Assembly: GCA_030536615.1 (NCBI GenBank)
Contig: JAUNPQ010000019.1
Location: forward strand, 1-36,500
Direction: 5' to 3'
Source of the DNA: Bacteroidales bacterium
GTDB taxonomy: Bacteria > Bacteroidota > Bacteroidia > Bacteroidales > Muribaculaceae
DNA length: 36,500 nucleotides
Part shown: piece after piece, positions 24,478 to 33,350 of the stretch
How positions within the stretch are numbered: position 1 is the first letter of the stretch
Layout of the letters: each line of letters starts with the position of its first letter
Made by a program: the position numbers and the translations under genes
The notes under the pieces: model-generated
What the model was told of the DNA's origin: nothing
Databases searched by the model: none
The model's input: only the letters and a program-made list of their open reading frames with translations

Positions 24478-25182
24478 TTATTTGAGTGTGCCGTCCTGAG
24501 CTTTCTGGATCATTGTCTGGTTGGCAGTGATGTAGATTTCCACGCGGCGGTTCAGAGCACGTCCCTCAGGAGTGTCATTGCTGGCAACATAGTCAGCCAT
24601 AGGGATTCCCTGTGCTGAGAGTCGGTCACCGGGAACGCCGCATTTCATCAGATAGTTGCGCACGGCGTTGGCGCGTTGTCCGGAGAGGCGTGTATTGACC
24701 TCCATTGAGCCGGTGTTGTCGGTATATCCGAAGATCTGGACATCGGTATCAGGATTCTGAAGCAGGTTCACGGCAAATTTGGTGAGATCAGCCTGAGCCT
24801 GGGATGTAAGGTCATATTTTCCGGTTGCGAACAATATGCCGCCGTCAAAGGTGACTTTGATGGCCTGGAGTCCGTTGCGGTCTGTTGTCTGCTCTACCTT
24901 TGCCTGCTGGGCCAACTGTTCCTCAAGCTCTTTCTGCTGTTTGTCCATTTTCTTGCCGATAAGGACGCCGGCACCGGTGCCTACGGCAGCTCCGATAGCA
25001 GCTCCTATTCCGGCACCTTTACCACCGCCGATCAGGGCGCCGAGTCCCGCTCCGAGGGCTGTGCCGCCACCGCCGCCAATCAAAGCGCCTTTGCCGGTGT
25101 TGGTCATTGAGGAACATGATGTCTCGCCAACCAGCATACCGGCGGCTAAGACTGCTATAACTGCGTAACGTATAAGTTTCAT
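24478..25182 (-). CDS. OmpA-family outer-membrane lipoprotein with glycine-zipper segment
   Basis: The 234-residue protein begins with a signal peptide and a probable lipobox cysteine (C23, in GETSC). A glycine-zipper stretch (about 30-76: GALIGGGGGTALGAGLGALI and onward) can insert in a membrane. A charged helical linker (about 77-100) leads to the OmpA C-terminal peptidoglycan-binding domain. FGYTDNTGSMEVNTRLSGQR followed by ANAVRNYL carries the diaminopimelate-binding D and R residues. This architecture tethers the outer membrane to peptidoglycan (YiaD-like). A -7 box lies upstream on the minus strand. It converges on the HepT remnant across a 20-bp palindrome. Confidence 0.9.
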   Translation of the reverse strand: MKLIRYAVIAVLAAGMLVGETSCSSMTNTGKGALIGGGGGTALGAGLGALIGGGKGAGIGAAIGAAVGTGAGVLIGKKMDKQQKELEEQLAQQAKVEQTTDRNGLQAIKVTFDGGILFATGKYDLTSQAQADLTKFAVNLLQNPDTDVQIFGYTDNTGSMEVNTRLSGQRANAVRNYLMKCGVPGDRLSAQGIPMADYVASNDTPEGRALNRRVEIYITANQTMIQKAQDGTLK

Positions 25183-25254
25183 GACTGTATGTGTTTTGAT
25201 GTTTGTAATTCTGTAATTGTCTGTGCCCGGCGCTTAAGAATATCCGGGCGCTTG

Positions 25255-25262
25255 CAAAGTTA
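25255..25262 (-). promoter_or_regulatory. -7 promoter box for the OmpA-family gene
   Basis: The minus strand reads TAACTTTG, an exact -7 match, giving a leader of about 65 nt before the ATG at 25182. No matching -33 box is seen. Confidence 0.5.
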
Positions 25263-25284
25263 ACAAAAAAATGATTGTTGTAGT

Positions 25285-25315
25285 TTTGTCAGGCTAATAA
25301 ATTATGCTAATTTTG
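25285..25315 (+). promoter_or_regulatory. Bacteroidetes-type promoter for the EamA transporter
   Basis: TTTG at 25285-25288 and TAATTTTG at 25308-25315 are 19 nt apart, an exact two-box match. It is divergent from the OmpA promoter a few bases away. Confidence 0.75.
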
Positions 25316-25413
25316 CAGATATAACGGCCGCCGTCCAATGTCCGTATACCGGATTCATGGAACAAGCCTGTAGGTCTTGCCGGCCGTGCAATGAAAAACT
25401 AAATATATTGTTT

Positions 25414-26373
25414 ATGACACCCGCCTCGTCATCGTCTCATTCCATATCATACCGCAAACGTAAACCGGCAATCTTTATAGTGCATCTCGCGGCATTGGTG
25501 TGTGTGAGCATGTGGGGAATGTCGTTTGTGTCATCAAAGGTGCTTCTTGACGCCGGCATGGGCACGGTCGAGATATATATCTACCGTTTTCTGTTGGCAT
25601 GGCTTCTCATTCTTGCCATAAGTCACAAGCGTTTCAGATCACATTCATGGCGCGATGAGGGGATGTTTGCAATGTGCGGCATATGTGCCGGCTCAATTTA
25701 CTTTATTGTGGAGAACACGGCATTGCAGTACACTCTGACAACAAATGTATCCCTGCTGACCTCCCTTTCGCCGCTGTTCACTGTCTTTCTGGCCGGGCTG
25801 CTTTATAGGAATGAGCGCGCTGATTGGCGCGTCTACCTCGGGTCACTGATAGCGTTCTCAGGTGTGGCTTGCGTGATATTCAATTCGGCATCGCAGTTGG
25901 AAATCAATCCGTTGGGCGATATATTGTCAATTGGAGCGGCTGTATCATGGGCCATATACAGTTTGATTCTCAAACGATTGAATGCGAACTATGATGTCTG
26001 GTACGTGACTCGCAAGACATTCTTCTATGGTGTTGTCACGGCATTGCCTTTCATGTTCCTGTTGCCTGACAATCTACACAATCCATTGCCCTATCTTGAA
26101 TCATTTGATGTCATTCTGAACCTCCTGTTTCTGGGTCTTGGAGCCTCGATGGTCGCTTATCTGCTATGGGCATATTCAGTAAAACATCTCGGGGCGGTGA
26201 AAGCAGGAAATTATATGTACTTTCAGGCACCGGTTACCATGATTGCTTCTTACTTCATACTTGGTGACCAAATCACGTTTCTTGGTGTGCTTGGCTGTGC
26301 GCTGATAATAGCCGGGTTGTGGTTTGGTGACTGGCTTACACGCAGGCACAACATGCGTGTCAACAGCCGTTGA
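25414..26373 (+). CDS. EamA/DMT-family transporter (RhaT/YdcZ-like, ten helices)
   Basis: The protein has two EamA repeats of five helices each. The first begins at VHLAALVCVSMWGMSFVSSK and ends near GVACVIFNSASQ. The second starts at GDILSIGAAVSWAIYSLILK and ends with FLGVLGCALIIAGLWFGDWL. Drug/metabolite transporters of this type export amino acids or small metabolites across the inner membrane; the substrate is not deducible. From the ATG at 25414 it has 319 residues. An in-frame ATG at 25357 would add a cysteine-rich 19-residue leader (MEQACRSCRPCNEK...) that looks unlike a transporter N-terminus, but both lie downstream of the promoter. Its 3' end overlaps the convergent AlkD-like gene by 14 nt. 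Confidence 0.85.
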   Translation: MTPASSSSHSISYRKRKPAIFIVHLAALVCVSMWGMSFVSSKVLLDAGMGTVEIYIYRFLLAWLLILAISHKRFRSHSWRDEGMFAMCGICAGSIYFIVENTALQYTLTTNVSLLTSLSPLFTVFLAGLLYRNERADWRVYLGSLIAFSGVACVIFNSASQLEINPLGDILSIGAAVSWAIYSLILKRLNANYDVWYVTRKTFFYGVVTALPFMFLLPDNLHNPLPYLESFDVILNLLFLGLGASMVAYLLWAYSVKHLGAVKAGNYMYFQAPVTMIASYFILGDQITFLGVLGCALIIAGLWFGDWLTRRHNMRVNSR

Positions 26374-26929
26374 TCAGGAAATCCGTCTCATTGGCAAGCT
26401 GCATCGCTATGCGGTGTGTGTATCTGTCGTTCCGTTTAAGTTCATCCTGCGCTATCTGCATGGCACGGTGAGGATTGGTGGTGACAATGTTGAGCATAAG
26501 CCTCAGTGCTGTGTAGCGTGTCAGCGGGATGTCCGAGTTGCGGTTTAGTTCCACCAGATCCATCGCAAACGGTAGATGCCGTAATAACCGGTGGCAGAGA
26601 ATGTCGGCCTCTTCAATACACATCACATCAAGAAACATTTCGGTGGCTTTGTCCACATTGACCTGACTATGGGCCATCAGCATCGGCGCAAGAAGGCGGC
26701 TCTCACGAGTGGAACGGTTGTCCCACAGATCATCGGCAAGCGCGTTGGTGTTACCGGTGAGGCTTGATGCTATCTCCGTCAGCTGTGGCAATGTCAGTCC
26801 AAAGATGATGCGGTGTGGATCTCCGGCACGGCGCAGAGTATCGGCGACTATGCCGTTGCGCAACGCGAAGAAACGGCGTTTTATGTTTTGCATGGCTGAA
26901 AAGCCCGGGTCTTCGTTTTTTAAGTCCAT
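26360..26929 (-). CDS. AlkD-like DNA alkylation repair protein (HEAT-like repeats)
   Basis: An all-helical protein whose sequence fits the ALK/HEAT-repeat DNA glycosylase group. MQNIKRRFFALRNGIVADTL forms the first repeat, with LRRAGDPHRIIFGLTLPQLT after it, and LWDNRSTRESRLLAPMLMAH the conserved W/D..E..L segment. AlkD enzymes remove N3- and N7-alkylated purines without base flipping, but several relatives are inactive on DNA. The start is uncertain: ATGs at 26986, 26956, 26929 and 26893 are in frame. A minus-strand -7 box, TAATTTTG (26933-26940), would favour 26893; 26929 is a compromise. The stop lies inside the end of the convergent EamA gene. Confidence 0.6.
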   Translation of the reverse strand: MDLKNEDPGFSAMQNIKRRFFALRNGIVADTLRRAGDPHRIIFGLTLPQLTEIASSLTGNTNALADDLWDNRSTRESRLLAPMLMAHSQVNVDKATEMFLDVMCIEEADILCHRLLRHLPFAMDLVELNRNSDIPLTRYTALRLMLNIVTTNPHRAMQIAQDELKRNDRYTHRIAMQLANETDFLINGC

Positions 26930-27007
26930 ATGCAAAATTACTTGTTTTTCTCCGAACATAAGTTGCCGTACAGGCGTTTTCTTCATAAATTATTTAAGAG
27001 ATAAGCA

Positions 27008-27553
27008 ATGAAGAAACTGTTTTTATCTATAATGGGCATCGCGGTATCTGTTATGAGTATGGCTGCAATGCCTCCGGTGGCCTCAGAGGCTGTCACTCCA
27101 ACGGCGGTCCAGGACTCTGTTCCGCTGACATTTTATCTTCAGGGAGGACCGGGAATTGCCATAAGCGGTTCGCAGGCGCCGGAGAATATGCCTGACAGCG
27201 CCAAAACTTTTTTGAATAAGTTTTATGCCGATGATCCCGTTGCGCAGTGTCATGAGGATTTCATCAAACAGACCTATCATGTGATTCTGGAAGATGGCAC
27301 TGATATAACATTCAACAAGCAGGGCAAGGTCCGTGATATAAAAAACGGTGGAAACATTGCGTTGTCACCTGATCTGCTGAAGGCCATTCTCCCTGCTAAG
27401 ACAGTGAAGCACCTTGGGCAGGCCGGTGCGCTCAATGATGTGTCGGCAGTGAAAGATGCCGGCGAGAAAGGCTTTGGGGTGGCATTGCTGAACAATGTTC
27501 CGCCACAGATGATTTTTGATGTCGACGGTACGTTTATCATTGTGGCCGGCTGA
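27008..27553 (+). CDS. Periplasmic PepSY-like (DUF2874) protein
   Basis: The 181-residue protein has a signal peptide (cleavage near MAAMPPVASEA). The body is a PepSY-like repeat: MPDSAKTFLNKFYADDPVAQ, then HVILEDGTDITFNKQGKVRD, ending with FGVALLNNVPPQMIFDVDGT. This is the strand-turn pattern of the Bacteroidetes DUF2874/BLIP-like family. These small secreted proteins are common in the phylum and have no firm function; inhibition of periplasmic proteases or lactamases has only been suggested from fold. It is a single-gene unit ending at a strong bidirectional terminator. No promoter box is clear in the short gap upstream. Confidence 0.75.
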   Translation: MKKLFLSIMGIAVSVMSMAAMPPVASEAVTPTAVQDSVPLTFYLQGGPGIAISGSQAPENMPDSAKTFLNKFYADDPVAQCHEDFIKQTYHVILEDGTDITFNKQGKVRDIKNGGNIALSPDLLKAILPAKTVKHLGQAGALNDVSAVKDAGEKGFGVALLNNVPPQMIFDVDGTFIIVAG

Positions 27554-27632
27554 CGCCGTTCATATCGGAAAAGCCGGAGACTCAGAGCATTTATTAAACA
27601 CCCTATTTTCCGAGACAATAAAAAAGAACGAT

Positions 27633-27676
27633 GCAGAAAAAAAACGCGGCCCATTCGGGCCGCGTTTTTTTTCTGC
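27633..27676. terminator. Bidirectional rho-independent terminator (20-bp perfect stem)
   Basis: 27633-27652 is the exact reverse complement of 27657-27676, with loop ATTC. The stem has a GC-rich core (CGCGGCCC) flanked by eight A on one side and eight T on the other. It serves the convergent PepSY-like and efp genes. Confidence 0.95.
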
Positions 27677-27684
27677 GATGATTG

Positions 27685-28248
27685 TTACTGTACACGTTTC
27701 ACATAGCTGCCGTCACGTGTGTCAACCTCAATCATGTCACCTTCATTGACAAACAGAGGCACACGGACAGTCGCGCCGGTCTCAACGGTTGCGGGTTTGA
27801 GTGTGTTGGTGGCTGTGTCTCCTTTGATGCCGGGTTCTGTATATGTGATTTTGAGGACTGCTTTGGTGGGCATTTCGGCGTAGAGGACAGTGTCTGTCGA
27901 TGCATCGCTGACAACTTCCACAGTGTCACCTTCTTTCATGAAAGCGGCACCGGTCACAAGCTCCTTGTTGATGGGAATCTGCTCAAATGTTTCGTTGTTC
28001 ATGAAGATGTCATCACCGCCTTCGGCATACAGATACTGGTAGGGTCGGCGCTCCACGCGGACGTCCTCAAGTTTCTCACCGATGTTGAAGCGACGTTCAA
28101 GTACGCGTCCGTCAACCACATCCTTGAGTTTTGTGCGCATGAAAGTGTTACCTTTACCGGGTTTTACGTGAAGGAACTCCACGCAGAAGTACAGGCGGCC
28201 GTCCATGCGGATGCATGTGCCGTTTTTGATGTCCTGAGCGTTAATCAT
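27685..28248 (-). CDS. efp: Translation elongation factor P
   Basis: EF-P relieves ribosome stalling at polyproline stretches. The 187-residue protein shows all three beta-barrel domains. Domain I carries the loop HVKPGKGNTF (28-37) with K32 at the position that is post-translationally modified in many bacteria. The C-terminal signature is GDTATNTLKPATVETGATVR followed by VPLFVNEGD. Upstream, a minus-strand promoter with one mismatch per box can be seen (TAACTTCG at 28319-28326 and GTTG at 28347-28350, 20 nt apart). The gene ends 9 nt before a strong bidirectional terminator. No lysine-modification gene (epmA, epmB, ymfI or earP-like) is near. Confidence 0.96.
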   Translation of the reverse strand: MINAQDIKNGTCIRMDGRLYFCVEFLHVKPGKGNTFMRTKLKDVVDGRVLERRFNIGEKLEDVRVERRPYQYLYAEGGDDIFMNNETFEQIPINKELVTGAAFMKEGDTVEVVSDASTDTVLYAEMPTKAVLKITYTEPGIKGDTATNTLKPATVETGATVRVPLFVNEGDMIEVDTRDGSYVKRVQ

Positions 28249-28376
28249 AAAGTCTGAAAAATATGTATTTGTTATTTTATTGTGTCTGGCATATGCGGCG
28301 CTAAGCCGTTTGCGACCGCGAAGTTAGCAATTTTTTTGCTGTCGTGCAACTTTTTGTATAAGCCGGCGCCGGTACT

Positions 28377-30212
28377 TCATTTATGCTTTATGCGGTGTAT
28401 TGTGCCTTCGATAAGTGACACATATATGTCGCCCGTGGTGGGATCCACGTCTATTCCGTTTATCTCGCTGACTCCTACGGGGATGCTCCAGAGCACTTTT
28501 TGATTCTCGGGGTCCACGGCAGTGACTATGCCGCGCCTTGAGCCGGCGTATACAACTCCGTCTTTTTCAACAATCACGCAGGGCGCGTGGTCGTATCCCA
28601 GGCCCATGTCAACGGTCCATAGTTCCTTGAATTCAGGGCTTTGCGTATCAACAGCCACCAATTCGCCATCCATGGTCTTGGCATATGCCCGGGTGCCGTC
28701 GGCACTGACTCCAAGGCTCTCGCGGTAGCGGTGGCTGTTGTCGCGCCACAGTTGTTTGCCGGTCTTCCGGTCAATGGCTGTCATGTAACGGTCAGGGGCT
28801 ACGATTATCACTTTCTGGCCGGAGATAACGGGCACAACGTTGCCCGGGCCGAGCATATTGGCTGTCTTGCCGTTGTTCCACACCCAGTTGAGACGTCCCG
28901 TTTTCAGAGACAGTGAACGCAGATTGGTGTCCCAAGCACCGAAGATGATGTCATCACCGTCAATAGCAGGGGCTGCCTGGGCATAATTCATCAGACTGTC
29001 ATAGACCCAGACAGTCTTTCCGGAACGCGGATCGCGGCGCTCAATGCGTTTGTAACCGCCCTGGATGTATGCCTTGCCGTCGGCGGTAAGGACGCCATCG
29101 GCTACGTATGGGCCTTCAGAGGATTTCCAGTCACGGATCACACGACCGTTGTTGCGGGTGTCAAGCATCAGTATACCGCCGGTGTAGGGAACAGCGAGCC
29201 GCCCGGATGCAGTGACTACAGGTCTTGAGAAAAGCGATGAGCCGACAGGTACGCTCCATTTCAGCTGTCCGTCGTTTTTGCCAACGGCTCTGATTTGTCC
29301 GGTCGAGGTGCCGAAGTAAACGTTGTCATTGTCCATGGCAAGGCGTGTGAACACCGATGCGCTGTCAGTCCATATTTTTGCAATTTCAAATCCTTGAGGT
29401 TGTTCCCATTTTCCTGAATCGTCCGCTTTCAGTTTCTTGTGGGCTGTGTTGTTGGCGAAAGCCATGCGTGGCTGAGCAGGTTCACCGATCACCTTGTTAT
29501 AGACATGCGTCCAGTCAGGTGTGACGTCTATTATGGAGTAGCCGGGCCGGCCGTCGCGCATATCAAGGGCGCGTATCATCACTGCCGGAATATCTCCTAT
29601 GGTGTATTGCTGGAATGAGTGGTAGTGGCCGTTTACATGCCCTATCACCGGGAATTCAAGCAACAGATCGGCATAATCGCGCCAGTTGTCAAGGTCATCC
29701 TTGCGAATCGGGTAATGGTTGAATGACAGCACTCGTTTTCCGGGTGTGACACGCTCACCAAGGGTGGTGCGAAGCCAATGGAGATCTTCCTGTTTTATAT
29801 GTCCGTCACCCATTTTCATGAACGGGCCGCAGTTTATGCCCACAATGACAAGTGAGTCGCATTCTGTGACAAAACGGTCATTGCCAAACAGGTCTATGAA
29901 TGTTTTTGTGGCACTCTGACTCCAGTTGTTCTCGTGGTTGCCGGGAAGTATGAACAGAGGATGGGTGATGCCGTCAATGATTGATTTCACGTTTGTCAGT
30001 TCGGCGTCGCTGCCCTCATTGGTGAGATCCCCGTTTACGATGACAAGGTTGAACGGCTGGCTGTTGATTTCATCCACGGCCTTGCGCAGTGCTGTTTCGT
30101 TGGGATTTCCGGGGGTGACATGTATGTCACTGAGAACGGCTATGCGTTGTGCATGGATGCTTGCAGCGGCAAAGACGAACAACATCGCGATTGCTGTAAG
30201 AATTTTTTTCAT
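28377..30212 (-). CDS. Secreted metallophosphoesterase fused to a PQQ-like beta-propeller
   Basis: The 611-residue protein starts with a signal peptide (cleaved near SIHAQ). A calcineurin-like phosphoesterase domain (about 22-235) contains SDIH (28-31), NGDLTNEG, GNHENN and GHVNGHYHS, the metal-binding motifs. From about 265 to the end are repeats of the type GKTVWVYDS..AAPAIDGDDIIFG, TGRLNWVWNNG and TGKQLWRDN, which form a PQQ-like/BamB-like propeller. The propeller lacks a dehydrogenase context and probably serves as a binding platform. The enzyme should act in the periplasm on phosphate esters or diesters; substrate unknown. It is divergent from dnaG. Confidence 0.88.
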   Translation of the reverse strand: MKKILTAIAMLFVFAAASIHAQRIAVLSDIHVTPGNPNETALRKAVDEINSQPFNLVIVNGDLTNEGSDAELTNVKSIIDGITHPLFILPGNHENNWSQSATKTFIDLFGNDRFVTECDSLVIVGINCGPFMKMGDGHIKQEDLHWLRTTLGERVTPGKRVLSFNHYPIRKDDLDNWRDYADLLLEFPVIGHVNGHYHSFQQYTIGDIPAVMIRALDMRDGRPGYSIIDVTPDWTHVYNKVIGEPAQPRMAFANNTAHKKLKADDSGKWEQPQGFEIAKIWTDSASVFTRLAMDNDNVYFGTSTGQIRAVGKNDGQLKWSVPVGSSLFSRPVVTASGRLAVPYTGGILMLDTRNNGRVIRDWKSSEGPYVADGVLTADGKAYIQGGYKRIERRDPRSGKTVWVYDSLMNYAQAAPAIDGDDIIFGAWDTNLRSLSLKTGRLNWVWNNGKTANMLGPGNVVPVISGQKVIIVAPDRYMTAIDRKTGKQLWRDNSHRYRESLGVSADGTRAYAKTMDGELVAVDTQSPEFKELWTVDMGLGYDHAPCVIVEKDGVVYAGSRRGIVTAVDPENQKVLWSIPVGVSEINGIDVDPTTGDIYVSLIEGTIHRIKHK

Positions 30213-30304
30213 GGTTCTTTGTTTAGGGATGCATCAGGCCGTGAATGGCTGACATATTATGATACTTTGGGTTTTAGATGTGTAAAGTTACGAAATTTTT
30301 TGTG

Positions 30305-30312
30305 TACATTTG
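30305..30312 (+). promoter_or_regulatory. -7 promoter box for dnaG
   Basis: TACATTTG matches TAnnTTTG and lies 9-16 nt before the ATG at 30321. It makes the upstream in-frame ATG at 30120 untenable. No -33 TTTG is found at 19-21 nt. Confidence 0.45.
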
Positions 30313-30320
30313 TAATCGCA

Positions 30321-32561
30321 ATGAAAAAGATTGACCGTGAGACTACCCGGCGTATCCTTGACGCTGCTGACATTGTGGAGGTTGTCAGTGATTTTGTGAC
30401 TCTTAAACGTCGGGGCGCCAATTATATAGGCTTGTGTCCGTTCCATAATGAGCGGACACCGTCTTTCTCTGTTTCGAAAAGCCGCGGCATATGCAAGTGC
30501 TTTAGCTGCGGCAAGGGCGGTTCTCCGGTCAATTTCCTCATGGAACTGGAATCCATGTCTTTTCAGGAGGCTCTGAGATGGCTTGCCAAGAAATATGGCA
30601 TAGAGATCAAGGAACGTGAGGAAACCGACGAGGAACGGGCCGCGGAGATGGAACGCGAGTCAATGCTTGCGGTCAATGATTTCGCCATGAAATACTTTGA
30701 GGAGGTCATGACTGATACTGACGATGGCCGGGACATCGGCATGGCTTATTTCCGCGAGCGCGGTATAAACGAGCAGTCGTGCCGTAAATTCCATCTTGGA
30801 TATAGCCCGGAACGGAGTGATTCGCTTTATCGCAAAGCGATTGCTAAAGGATACAGCGAGAAATTTCTATTGTCCACAGGCCTTTGCGCACGCAGTGACA
30901 GAGGTGTCTATGACCGTTTCCGCGGGCGTGTCATCTATCCCGTGTTTTCTCTCTCAGGTCGTGTAGTGGCATTCGGAGGGCGCACATTGCGCAAAGATAA
31001 ATCCGTTGCCAAGTACGTCAATTCACCCGAGAGCATCATATACAGTAAAAGTCGTGAACTGTATGGACTATACCAGGCACGTCAGGCGATAGCCCGTAAA
31101 GACAAGTGCATTCTCGTTGAGGGATATATGGATGTGATTTCGATGCATCAGGCCGGGATAGAGAATGTTGTAGCCTCATCGGGGACATCGCTCACAGACG
31201 GCCAGATCAGGCTGATACATCGCTTTACCAGAAATGTGACGGTCATATATGACTCGGATGCGGCAGGCATAAAAGCCTCATTGCGTGGAATAGACATGTT
31301 GTTGGCACAGGGCATGAATGTCAAGGTGCTGTCATTGCCTGATGGTGATGATCCTGACTCCTTTGCGCAGAGTCATACGGATACGGAGGTTGAGAAATAT
31401 CTGGAGGAGAATGAAACGGATTTCATACGTTTTAAAACGGACATCCTTCTCGGCGATGCAGGCGCAGACCCTATCAGACGTGCCAATGCCATCAATGACA
31501 TAGTGGTCTCCATCTCAGTTATTCCTGATCCCATAACCCGAAGTGTATACATTGACGAGTGCTCGCGGCGTTTCAATATAAAAGAAGAGGTTCTCAGTCT
31601 ACGTGTCGACAAACTTGTCAATGATCTTGAGGAAAATGCCCGGCAATCGCGGCAGCGGTGTGCCGGTAATGAGGACATTGACCGTCTTGAGGCACGCGAG
31701 TCAACGGTGTCGGCATCAGAAAAATCCGGGGAGAACGCTGCACTGTCCGCATCGCTATCCGGCTCAGATGTTGTTGAGCATGTACAAGCCGGCATGTCTT
31801 CCGAAGATAAAGCGGTTGTCTATCTGCGACCATTTGAGCGTGAAGTGCTCAGATATGCCTTGCGATATGGGGTGATGACTTTGTGCGATGCATATCTGGA
31901 TGACAATTCAACTGTACCTCTCAGCATAATAGATTATATAGAAGGGGAGCTTCAGGATGATGGTATAACCTTTTCAGACAGTGTGCATGCGGAGGTATGG
32001 AAAAAGGTCATTGACCTTAGCCGGAATTATGGAGACAGTCTGCGTGAATTTGAGAAATCTTTGGATGAATTGAACAAACAGCTTGCCGCTGAGGGTATTG
32101 AAAAAATCAGGAATGAGGCTGCTGATGTTGCCGATATCCAAAGGCGGGAAAAGATGCTTGAGGCTGAGGTTGAAGCTGAACTGAACAGCCGCAGGCATGA
32201 ATACAACCGGCGCTACATGGAACATATCTTATGCTCTGATCCCGACAATGCCGTGCGTCATCTTGTCACAGATCTTGTCAGTGACCGTTATACGCTGAGC
32301 AAAGTATACAGCAAATATGCTCATGTGGAGACTGAGGAAGAACGGCTTACTGACCTTGTGCCCCGTGCTGTCCATGAACTTAAGAATGCCATACTGATAA
32401 ACCGCATTGCTGATGTCAAGCAGAAGATCAGAGTGGCCACTCTGGAGGGTGACAACGCTCAGTTGGAAAGCCTTATGAATGATCTGATGGATCTCAACAG
32501 GATGAAGAGCGACTTTGCCCGTTATTTAGGAGAAAGAATCATTACTCCTGGGCGTCGCTGA
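30321..32561 (+). CDS. dnaG: DNA primase DnaG
   Basis: DnaG makes RNA primers at replication forks with the DnaB helicase. The start is set at 30321 (MKKIDRETTRRILDAADIVE), giving 746 residues. An ATG at 30120 would add 67 residues with no counterpart that run antisense into the neighbouring gene. The zinc-binding CHC2 motif is C39-x2-H42-x17-C60-x2-C63 (CPFHNERTPSFS then CFSCGKGG). The catalytic core has RFRGRVIYPVFSLSGRVVAF. The TOPRIM domain carries CILVEGYMDVISMHQAG (about 262-278) and YDSDAAG (about 309-315). The C-terminal region is long and helical. Unlike the classical rpsU-dnaG-rpoD operon, it stands alone here. Confidence 0.96.
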   Translation: MKKIDRETTRRILDAADIVEVVSDFVTLKRRGANYIGLCPFHNERTPSFSVSKSRGICKCFSCGKGGSPVNFLMELESMSFQEALRWLAKKYGIEIKEREETDEERAAEMERESMLAVNDFAMKYFEEVMTDTDDGRDIGMAYFRERGINEQSCRKFHLGYSPERSDSLYRKAIAKGYSEKFLLSTGLCARSDRGVYDRFRGRVIYPVFSLSGRVVAFGGRTLRKDKSVAKYVNSPESIIYSKSRELYGLYQARQAIARKDKCILVEGYMDVISMHQAGIENVVASSGTSLTDGQIRLIHRFTRNVTVIYDSDAAGIKASLRGIDMLLAQGMNVKVLSLPDGDDPDSFAQSHTDTEVEKYLEENETDFIRFKTDILLGDAGADPIRRANAINDIVVSISVIPDPITRSVYIDECSRRFNIKEEVLSLRVDKLVNDLEENARQSRQRCAGNEDIDRLEARESTVSASEKSGENAALSASLSGSDVVEHVQAGMSSEDKAVVYLRPFEREVLRYALRYGVMTLCDAYLDDNSTVPLSIIDYIEGELQDDGITFSDSVHAEVWKKVIDLSRNYGDSLREFEKSLDELNKQLAAEGIEKIRNEAADVADIQRREKMLEAEVEAELNSRRHEYNRRYMEHILCSDPDNAVRHLVTDLVSDRYTLSKVYSKYAHVETEEERLTDLVPRAVHELKNAILINRIADVKQKIRVATLEGDNAQLESLMNDLMDLNRMKSDFARYLGERIITPGRR

Positions 32562-32641
32562 TCTCTGTTTATGCAGGGAGGTTTGTCCCCCGCAGCTTGG
32601 TAATCGTCCCGTACAATCCGTTGTGCGCCGAACGGATGTGT

Positions 32642-33151
32642 TTATTTGCTCTGTGCCGGCAGAAGTTTTTCATACGCCAGACGTTCGCCCCAGCTGAAGT
32701 TCCGGATGCCGCGGCATTCATAGTTGTTTGAGGCCATTATCCGCTGCATGATTGTGTTTTCAGTTCCGGTGTCAACACGTATAACATTGATGCCACGGCC
32801 CATGAATTTGGTCTCAATCAGGGAGAAAATCTTAGCGCTCAGTCCCTGACCGCGCATGGCGGGAGATATGGCAAGGCGATGAATCACGCCATATTCTCCC
32901 GGATACTTCCAGACGCCGGTCAGCCGGTCATAAGAATCGTCACCGACAGGCAGGAATGCGTAGCCAACAATTGTCCTATCATCGCAAAACACATATGCGT
33001 CACGAGTGGAGATGTCATGTTTTATTACATCAGTGTCAGGATAGCCATCCTCCCATTGGTTGAATCCCAAAGAGCGCTGAAATGCTCTTGCAGAGTCCAT
33101 TATGACCATGATTTTCTGGATATCCGCTTCAGTAGCACGTCTCATTTCCAT
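32642..33151 (-). CDS. GNAT-family N-acetyltransferase
   Basis: A GNAT of about 169 residues. MRRATEADIQKIMVIMDSAR is the typical start, VIHRLAISPAMRGQGLSAKI holds the acetyl-CoA loop (RGQGLS), and NVIRVDTGTENTIMQRIMAS with NNYECRG closes the fold. A longer frame to 33358 adds 69 low-quality residues. The -7 box TATATTTG (minus strand, 33156-33163) argues for the ATGs at 33151 or 33145; the leader would be very short. The substrate is unknown. It is divergent from the L31 gene and converges on dnaG. Confidence 0.82.
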   Translation of the reverse strand: MEMRRATEADIQKIMVIMDSARAFQRSLGFNQWEDGYPDTDVIKHDISTRDAYVFCDDRTIVGYAFLPVGDDSYDRLTGVWKYPGEYGVIHRLAISPAMRGQGLSAKIFSLIETKFMGRGINVIRVDTGTENTIMQRIMASNNYECRGIRNFSWGERLAYEKLLPAQSK

Positions 33152-33319
33152 GCCGCAAATATAACATTTTTTCTTAGAAGAATTTTGCACCCCGTTTTTG
33201 AGAATCTTGTTATTGAGTCCGCGAGGCTCATTTCGAGGCGGAATTCCCTCTGCATCATGCATATATGAGACCAATTTATATGCTTTTTTTAAGAGCGAAT
33301 GAAATAAGGGTAAAAAAAC

Positions 33320-33350
33320 TTTGTGGATTGGCATATTATCCGTAAATTTG
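33320..33350 (+). promoter_or_regulatory. Bacteroidetes-type promoter for ribosomal protein L31
   Basis: TTTG at 33320-33323 and TAAATTTG at 33343-33350 are 19 nt apart and match the consensus exactly. The ATG at 33427 leaves a leader of about 70 nt. Confidence 0.8.

Noticed and set aside
30120-30320. N-terminal extension of dnaG by 67 residues
   Set aside because: It overlaps the start of the divergent phosphoesterase gene and its promoter region, matches nothing in primases, and lies upstream of the -7 box at 30305-30312.
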